Source of the DNA: Ralstonia sp. RRA
GTDB lineage: Bacteria > Pseudomonadota > Gammaproteobacteria > Burkholderiales > Burkholderiaceae
DNA length: 64,000 nt
Assembly (NCBI RefSeq): GCF_037023145.1
Contig: NZ_CP146091.1
Span: 682,001 to 746,000, forward strand
Reading direction: 5' to 3'
The position numbers and the translations under genes are program-made. Under the pieces are notes generated by a model. That model was not told the origin of the DNA. It searched no databases and worked only from the letters and a program-made list of their open reading frames with translations. Below are positions 46,650 through 54,665 of this stretch, in pieces. Every line of letters begins with the position of its first letter. The stretch's first letter is position 1.

Positions 46650-47822
46650 TCACGTGTCTTTTGTCGGCTGCGGGGTTGTTGGAGGCAAGCCGAGCGTACC
46701 TTGATAGATTTGCCAGGTCGCTTCGGCCATTGGCGCGATGCCGAAAGCTTGCTCCCAGCGCTTTCGCGCCGCTTGGCCCATGGCTTTGCGGCGGGCTGGG
46801 TCGGTCGCCAGCGCCACTAGTATGTCCGCCATGACGGCTTCATCGTTGCCGACAACCAGTGCGGCGGGTGTGGTGCCGAATTGCTCGCGAATGCCGGGCA
46901 GGTCCGATGCCACCACTGGCAGCCCGGCTCGCATCGCTTCGAGCACTGACAGCGGTAATCCCTCATGGTCCGAAGCCAGCACGAACAACTGTGCCGAGGC
47001 TAAAAGACCAGCGACGTCGTTCACATTGCCGGGAAAGCTGACGCGGCCGGGGGCTAGCTTATCGGCCAACGCGTGCATGGCGTTACGTGTAGGACCGTCT
47101 CCTGCGATGACTAGCTCGCAACGGTCAAGCGCTGCGCGCGCAAATGCCCGAATAACGATGTCGGGTCGTTTGGGCGCTGCGAAGCGCGCCACCATGACGA
47201 TGCGGCGCAACTGCCCCCCAGGTTCAGGGTGTGCATGAGTGTCTGGAATGCCGTTGTGAATGACGCTGACGCGACTCGCCGGTACTGGCAGGCTGGCAGC
47301 CAGCTCGTATTCGGCATTGGCCACACAGATCATATGTGTGGTCAACGGCGCCAGGCACCATTCCACAACACGGGACGCAAGGCGCCGGACCAGCGGTGCT
47401 GCCGGTTTGAAAGCAAAGCCATGTACGGTGTAGATCACGGGAATGCCGAGCATCCAGGCGGCCACGCGCCCCAATGCGCCTGCCTTGGCACTGTGCACAT
47501 GAATAAGGTCTGGTGCGGCGCTGTGCAACGCGGCTTTCAACTGGCGTAGCGTAGCAAGTGCCTTCAACGGCGATAGGGCGTTGTCGAGCAGTGGCAGTCG
47601 TACTGTTTTGGCACCGGCGGCCTTTGCCGCTGTGAGCAGGGGGCCGTTCCCACCGGCAAGCACCACCGCATCAATCCGACCACGCAACGCATGCAGCAGG
47701 TCTGCTAGGTGTGATTGGGCTCCGCCAATCTCAGAACTGGTAATGACATACGCGACGCGGGGCCGAGAGGGGGGCAAGTTCTGCACGAGCGCGGGAAAAA
47801 ATTGGTGGTGAGGTAGAGGCAC
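46650..47822 (-). CDS. glycosyltransferase family 4
   Basis: 390 residues. VAYVITSSEIGGAQSHLADLL, HVHSAKAGALGRVAAWMLGIPVIYTVHGF, VIHNGIPDTH and VLASDHEGLPLSVLEAMRAGLPVVASDLPG are clear GT4 blocks. First gene of Block B. The start is GTG at 47822, and the G of that codon is the last base of a run of seven G directly after an in-frame TAA, so no longer frame exists. The G-run overlaps the only ribosome-binding-like sequence (TAAGG). The spacing is unusually short and could change with the length of the run. Confidence 0.87.
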   Translation of the reverse strand: MPLPHHQFFPALVQNLPPSRPRVAYVITSSEIGGAQSHLADLLHALRGRIDAVVLAGGNGPLLTAAKAAGAKTVRLPLLDNALSPLKALATLRQLKAALHSAAPDLIHVHSAKAGALGRVAAWMLGIPVIYTVHGFAFKPAAPLVRRLASRVVEWCLAPLTTHMICVANAEYELAASLPVPASRVSVIHNGIPDTHAHPEPGGQLRRIVMVARFAAPKRPDIVIRAFARAALDRCELVIAGDGPTRNAMHALADKLAPGRVSFPGNVNDVAGLLASAQLFVLASDHEGLPLSVLEAMRAGLPVVASDLPGIREQFGTTPAALVVGNDEAVMADILVALATDPARRKAMGQAARKRWEQAFGIAPMAEATWQIYQGTLGLPPTTPQPTKDT

Positions 47823-47901
47823 CCCCCCTTAACCTGGCTGAAACGCGCCTTGCCGAGCCGTGTTGTAGTGCGCGAATCGTTCGAATCAGGACGGGCGGGT
47901 G

Positions 47902-47933
47902 ATTATAAGCTCGTGCCAGATTCCGTAATCTGG
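47902..47933 (-). promoter_or_regulatory. candidate promoter of Block B with small hairpin
   Basis: On the minus strand a perfect TATAAT occupies 47907-47902, 80 bases before the first Block B start. Just upstream is a seven-base inverted repeat CCAGATT/AATCTGG at 47916-47933, which would overlay the -35 area. No good TTGACA match is present, so an activator or repressor may be needed. Confidence 0.4.
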
Positions 47934-48021
47934 AAATGCGATTTGTAGCGCCCTGCTGTCTATGAGCGGTACCGCACCGTGAGCTTCGTTGTGGGAAGCT
48001 ATATGCAAATTGATACTGCGA

Positions 48022-48460
48022 GCTTCAAGACTCGCGACATCCGAGCATCGTAGACGCCGTGGACGAGGAGACGGCTTGCCCGATCGGTCGCGCCTTCGGC
48101 TTGGCACTACGCGGCAACGGCGAATCGACCGTGGCCATCGGTCGTGACGGTCGCCTTCACGGCTGGCTGCTATGCCTAGTGGATATCCGTCAACAGCGCA
48201 TCGACCAGACGGTGTCGGGCGCCACGCCCGTCCCATGAAGATCGACGTTGCGTGCGGCATCGGCGCGGCGTGTTGCGTTTGCGCCGGCGCCGTTCCACAC
48301 GATGGGTTGCGACGTGACGGAACTGTTCTGCGAGGTGCATGGCCAATTCCGAAACTACCATTTTCCCTCCTGTTTACACCTAGGGCCAGCAAGCAAGACG
48401 TCGTGCGCGCGGCAGGCCACTGACTGCGAACCCGAGCTTGTCTTCGAGGCCGGCAACTCG
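48022..48460 (+). pseudogene. decayed, internally deleted copy of phosphomannomutase/phosphoglucomutase gene
   Basis: Aligning by eye with the intact gene at 50069, CTTCAAGACTCGCGACATCC matches its codons from about residue 9. CGATCGGTCGCGCCTTCGGC and CCATCGGTCGTGACGGTCGC match the next part. The copy then jumps to GTGGATATCCGTCAACAGCG, equivalent to about 50522, so some 290 bases are missing. It resumes with GATGGGTTGCGACGTGACGG and CTGACTGCGAACC, and homology fades near 48460. Many substitutions, small indels and stop codons show it is not translated. It lies outside the intact gene's operon, between Block B and the acyltransferase, and records an old duplication or recombination. Confidence 0.85.
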
Positions 48461-48478
48461 AATGGTCGACGGCCATAG

Positions 48479-48484
48479 TAAAAT
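48479..48484 (+). promoter_or_regulatory. possible -10 box for the acyltransferase gene
   Basis: TAAAAT lies 38 bases before the ATG at 48523, just past the pseudogene. No matching -35 is evident. GAAAGAGGTAACT precedes the start codon and gives a good ribosome binding site. Confidence 0.3.
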
Positions 48485-48522
48485 CGGCTGCCCACACAAA
48501 AACGACTGGGAAAGAGGTAACT

Positions 48523-49386
48523 ATGGCAGATATTAAGAAGGTGGGCGATGGAGTTATCGAAGTGGGCCAAAGCTGCTCAATCGGCGATAACGTGCAGGTT
48601 ATCTTCGCCAAGCCAGCCGTTGTAAAGCTGGGTGACTATGTGGTTCTGGGCGACGGTGTAAAGATGATCGTCGACGGTGGCAACATCACAATCGGGGACT
48701 GGACTACATTGCATGCTGACACGCTGGTGCTGTCAAAGACGGGCGTTAGCATTGGTCAGCATTGTTGGTTCGGCCAGAACACGGTGCTCGACGGTACCGG
48801 CGGGTTGACTGTTGAAAACGGCGTGCGCGTGGGCATGTACTCACAGCTCTGGTCGCATGTGGCGGCTGGTGAGCAGATCGAGGGCTGCACCCTGTATGGC
48901 GAGCGCCCAATCCATGTCGAGTCGGACGTATGGCTGGTGGGCTCGTGCATTGTGGCGTCAGGCGTACGCATTGGTCGCCGCTCGGTGGCTCTGATCGGCT
49001 CCAACCTTACGAAGGACGCACCGGCAGAGGTTGTGCTTGCCGGCTCACCCGCGAAGGTCAAGGAAGGGCTGAGCTTCTATAAGTCTGTGACGCTCGATGA
49101 GAAGTTCGAGATGCTCGCGAAGTGGTTGGAGCAGATTACCGGCGCGCCTGCAATCGATGCTCCTTCCATAACTCATGACGGTGACGCAATCACCGTGCAT
49201 TGGGATGACGTCGAGAAAGTGACGTTCTACAAATTCGCGGCCGACTTCAATAAGGCGACTGCCTCACGCCATCCGAAAACCACGCTTTGCTGTGTAGAGG
49301 ACAAGCGCTACATCAAAGCTATGACAAGGGCTGAGCGCGGTGTGCTCAAGGCGCTGGCTGGCAACAAGGCGCGCTTTTACTCCTGA
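48523..49386 (+). CDS. left-handed beta-helix acyltransferase (hexapeptide repeat) with C-terminal extension
   Basis: 287 residues. Residues 10-180 form imperfect hexapeptide turns of the LbH type (IEVGQSCSIGDNVQV, ITIGDWTTLHADTLV, VSIGQHCWFGQNTVL, VRIGRRSVALIGSNL), ending in the typical AEVVLAGSPAKV cap. The trimeric fold usually carries O- or N-acetyltransferase activity with acetyl-CoA. About 100 residues after this (DEKFEMLAKWLEQITG to the end) form a second part I do not recognise. The gene stands alone on the plus strand between the pseudogene and a gene-poor stretch. It probably modifies the polysaccharide made by Block A or B. Confidence 0.8.
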   Translation: MADIKKVGDGVIEVGQSCSIGDNVQVIFAKPAVVKLGDYVVLGDGVKMIVDGGNITIGDWTTLHADTLVLSKTGVSIGQHCWFGQNTVLDGTGGLTVENGVRVGMYSQLWSHVAAGEQIEGCTLYGERPIHVESDVWLVGSCIVASGVRIGRRSVALIGSNLTKDAPAEVVLAGSPAKVKEGLSFYKSVTLDEKFEMLAKWLEQITGAPAIDAPSITHDGDAITVHWDDVEKVTFYKFAADFNKATASRHPKTTLCCVEDKRYIKAMTRAERGVLKALAGNKARFYS

Positions 49387-50068
49387 CACTGGCACATTGT
49401 TCGCGGCTGCGGACTGCGCAAGGAGAGAGGTTATCTCCGGTTGACGCTTGGAACGCAGGGTGGGCGGCTTGCATGCCGCGAAAGAAACACGCAACCAGAG
49501 CATGGCGTCGGCAGCCATCCACGTTACTGGAGGAGTGGTCGGCTGTCTGATCTGCGGACGCTCGTTGCTCAGGATCGGGATGACGAAGTGGGCCCTGGTC
49601 CATGTAGAACCGAAGCAGAGTATCCGTGGATACACGCTATGCGTATGTTGCCGGTACCCGCCTTGGATTTCTTTGCTGCATCGTCGCTTTGATCGTGACT
49701 GTGTTCTTCTGGTCAATTGCCAGCTTGGTTTTGTGATGTAGGCCTCGACACTAGCGAGATTCGCCTGCTGACTGCTCGCAATCTTCTGGAACTGGATAGC
49801 AAGAAATCTCGCCGCCGATCGTGGACGTGCGGCGAGGCTTGCAAGAAGATCATATCTCTTCATACTCTTCCGCAAGAAGGGGGAGGCGCTGGAGGGAGTT
49901 GAGGCGACGGTGTACCAACTCGATGAGCGACATCGCGTGGCCGGCCGCCATGGGCGACACGACGGGCAGGGGACGAGCCTACGCCCCTTGGGTCGCTGTG
50001 TGGCGCTACGGCGAGAGATGTCAACCATTTACAATGGCGCTTATCTCATTTTCTGCATACACCCCCTC
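49387..50068. other. 682-base stretch without recognisable genes
   Basis: Open frames here look unconvincing: the longest, on the minus strand, runs into the acyltransferase gene and has no family features. A 36-codon plus-strand frame from the GTG at 49626 to 49736 encodes a basic start and a strongly hydrophobic stretch (GFLCCIVALIVTVFFW), like a lone membrane helix, but it lacks a ribosome binding site. The region may be remnants of lost genes in the island's right border. It holds the promoter of the phosphomannomutase gene, which I could not place. Confidence 0.5.
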
Positions 50069-51457
50069 ATGTATAGCATCAACCCCACCATCTTCAAAGC
50101 CTACGACATCCGCGGCATCGTCGGAAAAACCGTCGATGCCGAAACCGCCCGCCTGATCGGCCGTGCCTTCGGCTCCGCAGCGCGCGCCAAGGGCGAATCC
50201 GCCGTGGTGATCGGTCGCGACGGCCGCCTGTCGGGGCCCGAACTATTGCAAGCGCTGGCAGACGGCCTGCGCGCAAGCGGTGTCGACGTGATCGACCTGG
50301 GCCTGGTTGCCACGCCAATGGTCTACTTCGGCACCAATATCGAACTGGCAGGCCGTCGTGCGACCTCAGGCGTGATGGTCACCGGCAGCCACAACCCACC
50401 CGCCTACAACGGCTTCAAGATGGTGCTGGCAGGCCAGGCCATCTACGGTGAACAGATTCAAGCGCTGCGCACGCGCATCGAGCAAGGCGACTTCTCCGAG
50501 GGCGCCGGCAGCTACATCCAGGTGGATATCCGCCAACAGTACATCGACCGCATCGTGTCGGACGTCAAGCTGACCCGTCCGATGAAGATTGCCGTGGACT
50601 GCGGCAACGGTGTGGCTGGTGCCTTTGCGCCGGAGTTGTTCCGCGCGATGGGCTGCGAGGTGACGGAGCTGTTCTGCGAGGTGGATGGGCACTTCCCGAA
50701 TCACCATCCGGACCCGGCGCACGTCGAAAACCTGCAAGACCTCGTGCGCACGCTGCAGGCCACCGACTGCGAACTGGGCCTCGCGTTTGACGGCGATGGC
50801 GATCGCCTGGGCGTGGTCACCAAGGATGGCCAGGTGATCTTCCCTGATCGCCAACTGATGCTGTTCGCGCAGGAAGTGCTGTCGCGCAACTCGGGCGGCG
50901 AGATCATCTTTGATGTGAAGTGCACGGGCAAGCTGGCACCGTTCATCCGCGAGCATGGCGGCAAGGCGACGATGTGGAAGACGGGCCATTCGCTGGTGAA
51001 GGCTAAGCTGAAGGAAACCGGCGCACCGCTGGCTGGTGAAATGAGCGGCCACATCTTCTTCAAGGATCGCTGGTACGGTTTTGACGACGGTCTGTACACG
51101 GGCGCGCGCCTACTGGAGATCGTCTCGCGCCTGGCGGATCCCAGCGCCACGCTCAACGCGTTGCCGAACTCGCATTGCACGCCGGAGCTGCAACTGAAAT
51201 GCGCCGAGGGCGAAGCCTTCACGCTGCTCGACAAGATCAAGGCGAATGCCACGTTTGCGGGTGCGAAGGAAGTCAATCGCATCGATGGCGTGCGCGTGGA
51301 ATACGAAGACGGCTTTGGTCTGGCCCGCCCGTCCAACACCACGCCGGTTGTGGTGATGCGCTTCGAGGCCGACAACGATGCGGCCATGGCGCGTATCCAG
51401 GCGCAGTTCCGCAGCGCGATCCTGGCCGAGAAGCCGGACGCGCAACTGCCGTTCTGA
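50069..51457 (+). CDS. manB: phosphomannomutase/phosphoglucomutase (AlgC/ManB type)
   Basis: 462 residues, the AlgC length. FKAYDIRGIVG opens the enzyme; phosphoserine motif VTGSHNPP has Ser107; the metal loop is AFDGDGDRLG from Asp241; GEMSGHIFF gives the sugar-binding loop. It interconverts hexose-6-phosphate and hexose-1-phosphate, feeding RmlA (glucose-1-P) and mannose-based donors. The ATG at 50069 fits the family; longer in-frame starts back to 49910 add an unrelated lead. No strong ribosome binding site. A degraded copy lies at 48022-48460. Confidence 0.93.
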   Translation: MYSINPTIFKAYDIRGIVGKTVDAETARLIGRAFGSAARAKGESAVVIGRDGRLSGPELLQALADGLRASGVDVIDLGLVATPMVYFGTNIELAGRRATSGVMVTGSHNPPAYNGFKMVLAGQAIYGEQIQALRTRIEQGDFSEGAGSYIQVDIRQQYIDRIVSDVKLTRPMKIAVDCGNGVAGAFAPELFRAMGCEVTELFCEVDGHFPNHHPDPAHVENLQDLVRTLQATDCELGLAFDGDGDRLGVVTKDGQVIFPDRQLMLFAQEVLSRNSGGEIIFDVKCTGKLAPFIREHGGKATMWKTGHSLVKAKLKETGAPLAGEMSGHIFFKDRWYGFDDGLYTGARLLEIVSRLADPSATLNALPNSHCTPELQLKCAEGEAFTLLDKIKANATFAGAKEVNRIDGVRVEYEDGFGLARPSNTTPVVVMRFEADNDAAMARIQAQFRSAILAEKPDAQLPF

Positions 51458-51500
51458 TCGCACCGCTCGCACTCATGAAGTTTGGGGAAAGGGTGACGGC

Positions 51501-52499
51501 ATGCGTGTGCTGATCGTCAAGGTATCGTCGCTTGGCGATGTGGTGCATTGCACGCCGGTCGTGGCCGATATTCTGCGCGCGTATCCGGATGCCGAGATCG
51601 ACTGGGTGGTCGAAGAAGGTTTTGCGGGCATCGTGCGCATCGTGCGCGGTGTGCGGGGCGTGATGCCGTTTGCGCTGCGGCGCTGGCGCAAGTCGCTGGG
51701 TTCCGGGAAGACATGGGGCGAGGTGGCAGCCTTTCGCCGCGCGCTGCGCGCCAAGTCGTACGACGCGGTGCTCGATACGCAAGGTCTCATCAAGACTGCG
51801 CTGGTTTCGGCCCAAGCCCGGCTGACCCCGGGCGGTTTCGTGGCCGGTTTCGGCAACCGCACCGAAGGCGCAGGCTATGAGCCGCTAGCCAAGCTGTTCT
51901 ATCAGCGCAAGATCGTGATGGAACCGCGCGTGCACGTGGTCGAACGCTCGCGCCGCATGGTGGCTGAGGCGCTTGGCTACACGCTGCCCGCGTCGATCGA
52001 TTTTGGTCTGCAGCCGTCCGCAGAGTTGCCGTTTGCGATGCCGCGCCCGTACGTTGCACTGGTGCATGCGACCTCGCGCGCTGACAAGGGCTGGCCGCAG
52101 GCAGCCTGGGTGGACGTTGCGCGCGAGCTGCTCGCACGTGACTACGCGATTGCTCTGCCGTGGGGCAGCGAAACCGAGCGCCGCACCAGCGAGGCCATCC
52201 GTGAGGCCATCATTGCCGCGGTGCCAGGCACGGTGGGGCGGGTGGTGATTCCGCCGCGCATGTCGCTGCCGGATGTGACGGCGTTCCTCAATCAAGCGAC
52301 GGCCGTGGTGGGCGTGGACACTGGGCTCGTGCATATTGCCGCCGCGCTGTGCAAGCCGACGGTGGCGCTCTACAACTTCACGACCTCGTGGCGCACGGGC
52401 GGGTACTGGACGCCCAACGTGCATGACCTCGGCAGCGCCGAGGCCCATCCCACCAGCGCCCAAGCGCTCGATGCGCTGCGCGCGCTGGGTGTGCTCTGA
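51501..52499 (+). CDS. waaC: lipopolysaccharide heptosyltransferase I
   Basis: 332 residues of the GT9 family: ILIVKVSSLGDVVHCTPVV-like N-terminus (MRVLIVKVSSLGDVVH), DTQGLIKTAL, ALVHATSRADKGWP, LPWGSETERR, and VVGVDTGLVHIAAAL. It adds the first L-glycero-D-manno-heptose to Kdo in the LPS inner core. The ATG at 51501 has AAGGGTGA upstream. It lies 43 bases after manB and overlaps waaA by one base (TGATG). Confidence 0.94.
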   Translation: MRVLIVKVSSLGDVVHCTPVVADILRAYPDAEIDWVVEEGFAGIVRIVRGVRGVMPFALRRWRKSLGSGKTWGEVAAFRRALRAKSYDAVLDTQGLIKTALVSAQARLTPGGFVAGFGNRTEGAGYEPLAKLFYQRKIVMEPRVHVVERSRRMVAEALGYTLPASIDFGLQPSAELPFAMPRPYVALVHATSRADKGWPQAAWVDVARELLARDYAIALPWGSETERRTSEAIREAIIAAVPGTVGRVVIPPRMSLPDVTAFLNQATAVVGVDTGLVHIAAALCKPTVALYNFTTSWRTGGYWTPNVHDLGSAEAHPTSAQALDALRALGVL

Positions 52500-53824
52500 T
52501 GCTGCGCTTCCTGTATCGCCTGCTGTGGCGCATTGCGCTGCCTGTCGCATTGCTGCGCTTGTGGTGGCGTGGTCGCAAGGAGCCCGGCTATCGCCAGCAC
52601 GTTGGCGAGCGGCTCGGGTTCTACCCCTCGCGCGCAAATCCAGATCGCCCGCTGCTGTGGGTGCATGCCGTGTCTGTTGGTGAGACGCGTGCCGCGCAGC
52701 CGCTCATCGATGCGCTGCTCGCGCGCTTTCCGCACCATGCCGTGCTGCTCACGCACATGACGCCGACCGGCCGCCGCACGGGCGCCGAGTTTGCCGCGCA
52801 GCGCAATGGCCGCGTCATCCAGGCGTATCTGCCGTATGACCTGACGGGTGCCGTCGACCGGTTCCTGCGCCACTTCCAGCCGCGTCTCGGCTTGTTGATG
52901 GAGACGGAGATCTGGCCGGTGTTGATCGAGCGTGCCTACGCCGCCGGCGTGCCGATGGTGCTCGTCAACGGGCGTCTGTCGGCGCGCAGTCATCGGCGTA
53001 CAGCGCGCCTGGGCGATGCCGCACGCGAGACGTATGCACAGTTGGCCGCCGTGCTGGCGCAGACGCCGGATGATGCCGATCGCTATCGCTCGCTCGGTGT
53101 GCCGCGTGTGCGCGTGACGGGCAACCTGAAGTTCGACATCACACCGCACGTCGACCAGATCATGGCGGGCCGCGTACTGCGCGAAGCCCTGCACGCGCGG
53201 TATGGGCGTGTGGCCTGGGCGGCCGCCAGCACGCGTGAAGGGGAAGAGGCGTTGCTGCTGGATGCTTGGCAGGCCCACCGTGCACAGCATGTCGGGCGTC
53301 GGCATCCGCTATTGATTCTCGTGCCGCGCCATCCGCAACGCTTTGATGAGGTGGCACAGCTTGCCGAGCGCGCGGGCTTGCGTGTTGCGCGTCGCAGCGC
53401 GATGACGGTCTCGGCCGCTGGCATGGCGGATGACGCCGGTTTGGGCGAAGCGGATGTCCTGCTTGGCGATTCGATGGGCGAGATGGCGCTGTACTACGCC
53501 GCCGCCGAAGCCGCATTCATTGGCGGCAGCCTGTTGCCGCTGGGTGGTCAGAACTTGATCGAGGCATGTGCCGTTGGCACGCCGGTGGTCATCGGCCCGC
53601 ACACGTTCAACTTTGCGCAGGCCACGCGCGATGCTGTGGCCGCAGGTGCCTGCGTGCAGGTGGATGATGCGGCGGCGGTGATGCGCGTGATTGACAGGTG
53701 GCTGTCCGACGCCGATGCGCGCGAGACCGCATCACGCGCCGCGCTGGCCTTTGCTGCCACGCATGGCGGGGCGACGGCACGTACGGTGGAGGCGGTGGCA
53801 TCGCTTGTATTGCCGACGCTGTAA
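52499..53824 (+). CDS. waaA: 3-deoxy-D-manno-octulosonic-acid transferase
   Basis: 441 residues of GT30. An N-terminal membrane anchor (LYRLLWRIALPVALLRLW) is followed by HAVSVGETRAAQPLIDALL, THMTPTGRRTG, LMETEIWPVL with the catalytic Glu, and GGSLLPLGGQNLIEAC. It transfers Kdo from CMP-Kdo to lipid A precursor on the cytoplasmic face. Coupled to waaC by TGATG. Together with manB they form the LPS-core side of the locus. Confidence 0.95.
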   Translation: MLRFLYRLLWRIALPVALLRLWWRGRKEPGYRQHVGERLGFYPSRANPDRPLLWVHAVSVGETRAAQPLIDALLARFPHHAVLLTHMTPTGRRTGAEFAAQRNGRVIQAYLPYDLTGAVDRFLRHFQPRLGLLMETEIWPVLIERAYAAGVPMVLVNGRLSARSHRRTARLGDAARETYAQLAAVLAQTPDDADRYRSLGVPRVRVTGNLKFDITPHVDQIMAGRVLREALHARYGRVAWAAASTREGEEALLLDAWQAHRAQHVGRRHPLLILVPRHPQRFDEVAQLAERAGLRVARRSAMTVSAAGMADDAGLGEADVLLGDSMGEMALYYAAAEAAFIGGSLLPLGGQNLIEACAVGTPVVIGPHTFNFAQATRDAVAAGACVQVDDAAAVMRVIDRWLSDADARETASRAALAFAATHGGATARTVEAVASLVLPTL

Positions 53825-53936
53825 CACGCAAGCCACGTTCGGCACGAAAACTGCGAACTCAATCCACGCGGCGCAGACTAACGGCTCTTTGCGCAGTTTG
53901 CTGTAGTTTGCATTCGTCACTGTTCACGACCCGTTC

Positions 53937-54665
53937 ATGTCTCAATCGAATCGTCCCAAGCCAAGCCTGCTGCAGACGCCGCGCCGCGTGGTACTGACAG
54001 CAGCGGCCTTGGCCGTGCTGACCGCAGCCACCATCATCGGCGCCGGCTGCATGACGCCCGCACCCACTGGCAAGCCCGCTACCGTAGCGACAAGCACCGC
54101 GGCTTCCGCCCCTGTCGCGCAAACCGCATCGACGCCTGAAGCGAAGCCGGCTCCCGCCAGCGCCCTACCCAACCCCGGTCAGGCCACCTTGACCCAGGCG
54201 CAAGGCGAAGGTCGCTCACGCTTTGTGCTGGTGCGCTGGCAAGAGCCGGGAGCGGCGCCCAAGGAACTGCCGTCGGCGGAGGAGGAGGGGGGCGATCCGA
54301 CTGCACAGCCGATCGCCATTGAATTCAGCGCAGGCCTGGAAGCTGCCAACGGCGTTGCATCGGGTTACTCGGGTTGCAACCGCTTTACCGGTCCGTACGA
54401 GAAGCTCGTCTCGGGCATGCGCTTCGGTAGCCTCGCAACGACACGCATGGCATGTGACCCGGCGCGCATGGAGTTGGAAACGGCTTTCCTGGAAGCGTTG
54501 AAATCGCCGCTGGCGACTGTCGGCATGCAGCCGTCGGCTTCGGGGCGACAGGGGCGTCAGGTGATCTGGAAGACTGCCAGCGGCGCACTGCTGCAGTTTG
54601 CGGAGCGGCCGCTGACGACGCCAGCACCGGGGCCGGCGTCGTCACCGAGCGGCCAGAACCACTGA
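53937..54665 (+). CDS. META-domain (HslJ-like) lipoprotein
   Basis: 242 residues. After a basic start and a hydrophobic stretch at 18-34 comes the lipobox-like IGAGC with Cys38. An Ala/Pro/Thr-rich linker runs to about 75. The META domain then shows the segments ANGVASGYSGCNRFTGPYE, LATTRMACDPARMELETAFL and a final WKTASGALLQF. META proteins are small beta proteins of the envelope with stress links and no known enzymatic role. The unusually long signal leaves some doubt on lipidation. It converges directly with the tolC-type gene, the stops being adjacent. Confidence 0.85.
   Translation: MSQSNRPKPSLLQTPRRVVLTAAALAVLTAATIIGAGCMTPAPTGKPATVATSTAASAPVAQTASTPEAKPAPASALPNPGQATLTQAQGEGRSRFVLVRWQEPGAAPKELPSAEEEGGDPTAQPIAIEFSAGLEAANGVASGYSGCNRFTGPYEKLVSGMRFGSLATTRMACDPARMELETAFLEALKSPLATVGMQPSASGRQGRQVIWKTASGALLQFAERPLTTPAPGPASSPSGQNH

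Noticed and set aside
47886..48611. 241-codon minus-strand frame between Block B and the acyltransferase
   Set aside because: It lies opposite the phosphomannomutase relic and the acyltransferase start and shows no protein family features.
49264..50028. 254-codon minus-strand frame
   Set aside because: It overlaps the 3' end of the acyltransferase gene on the other strand, is Arg/Ser-rich and has no recognisable motif.
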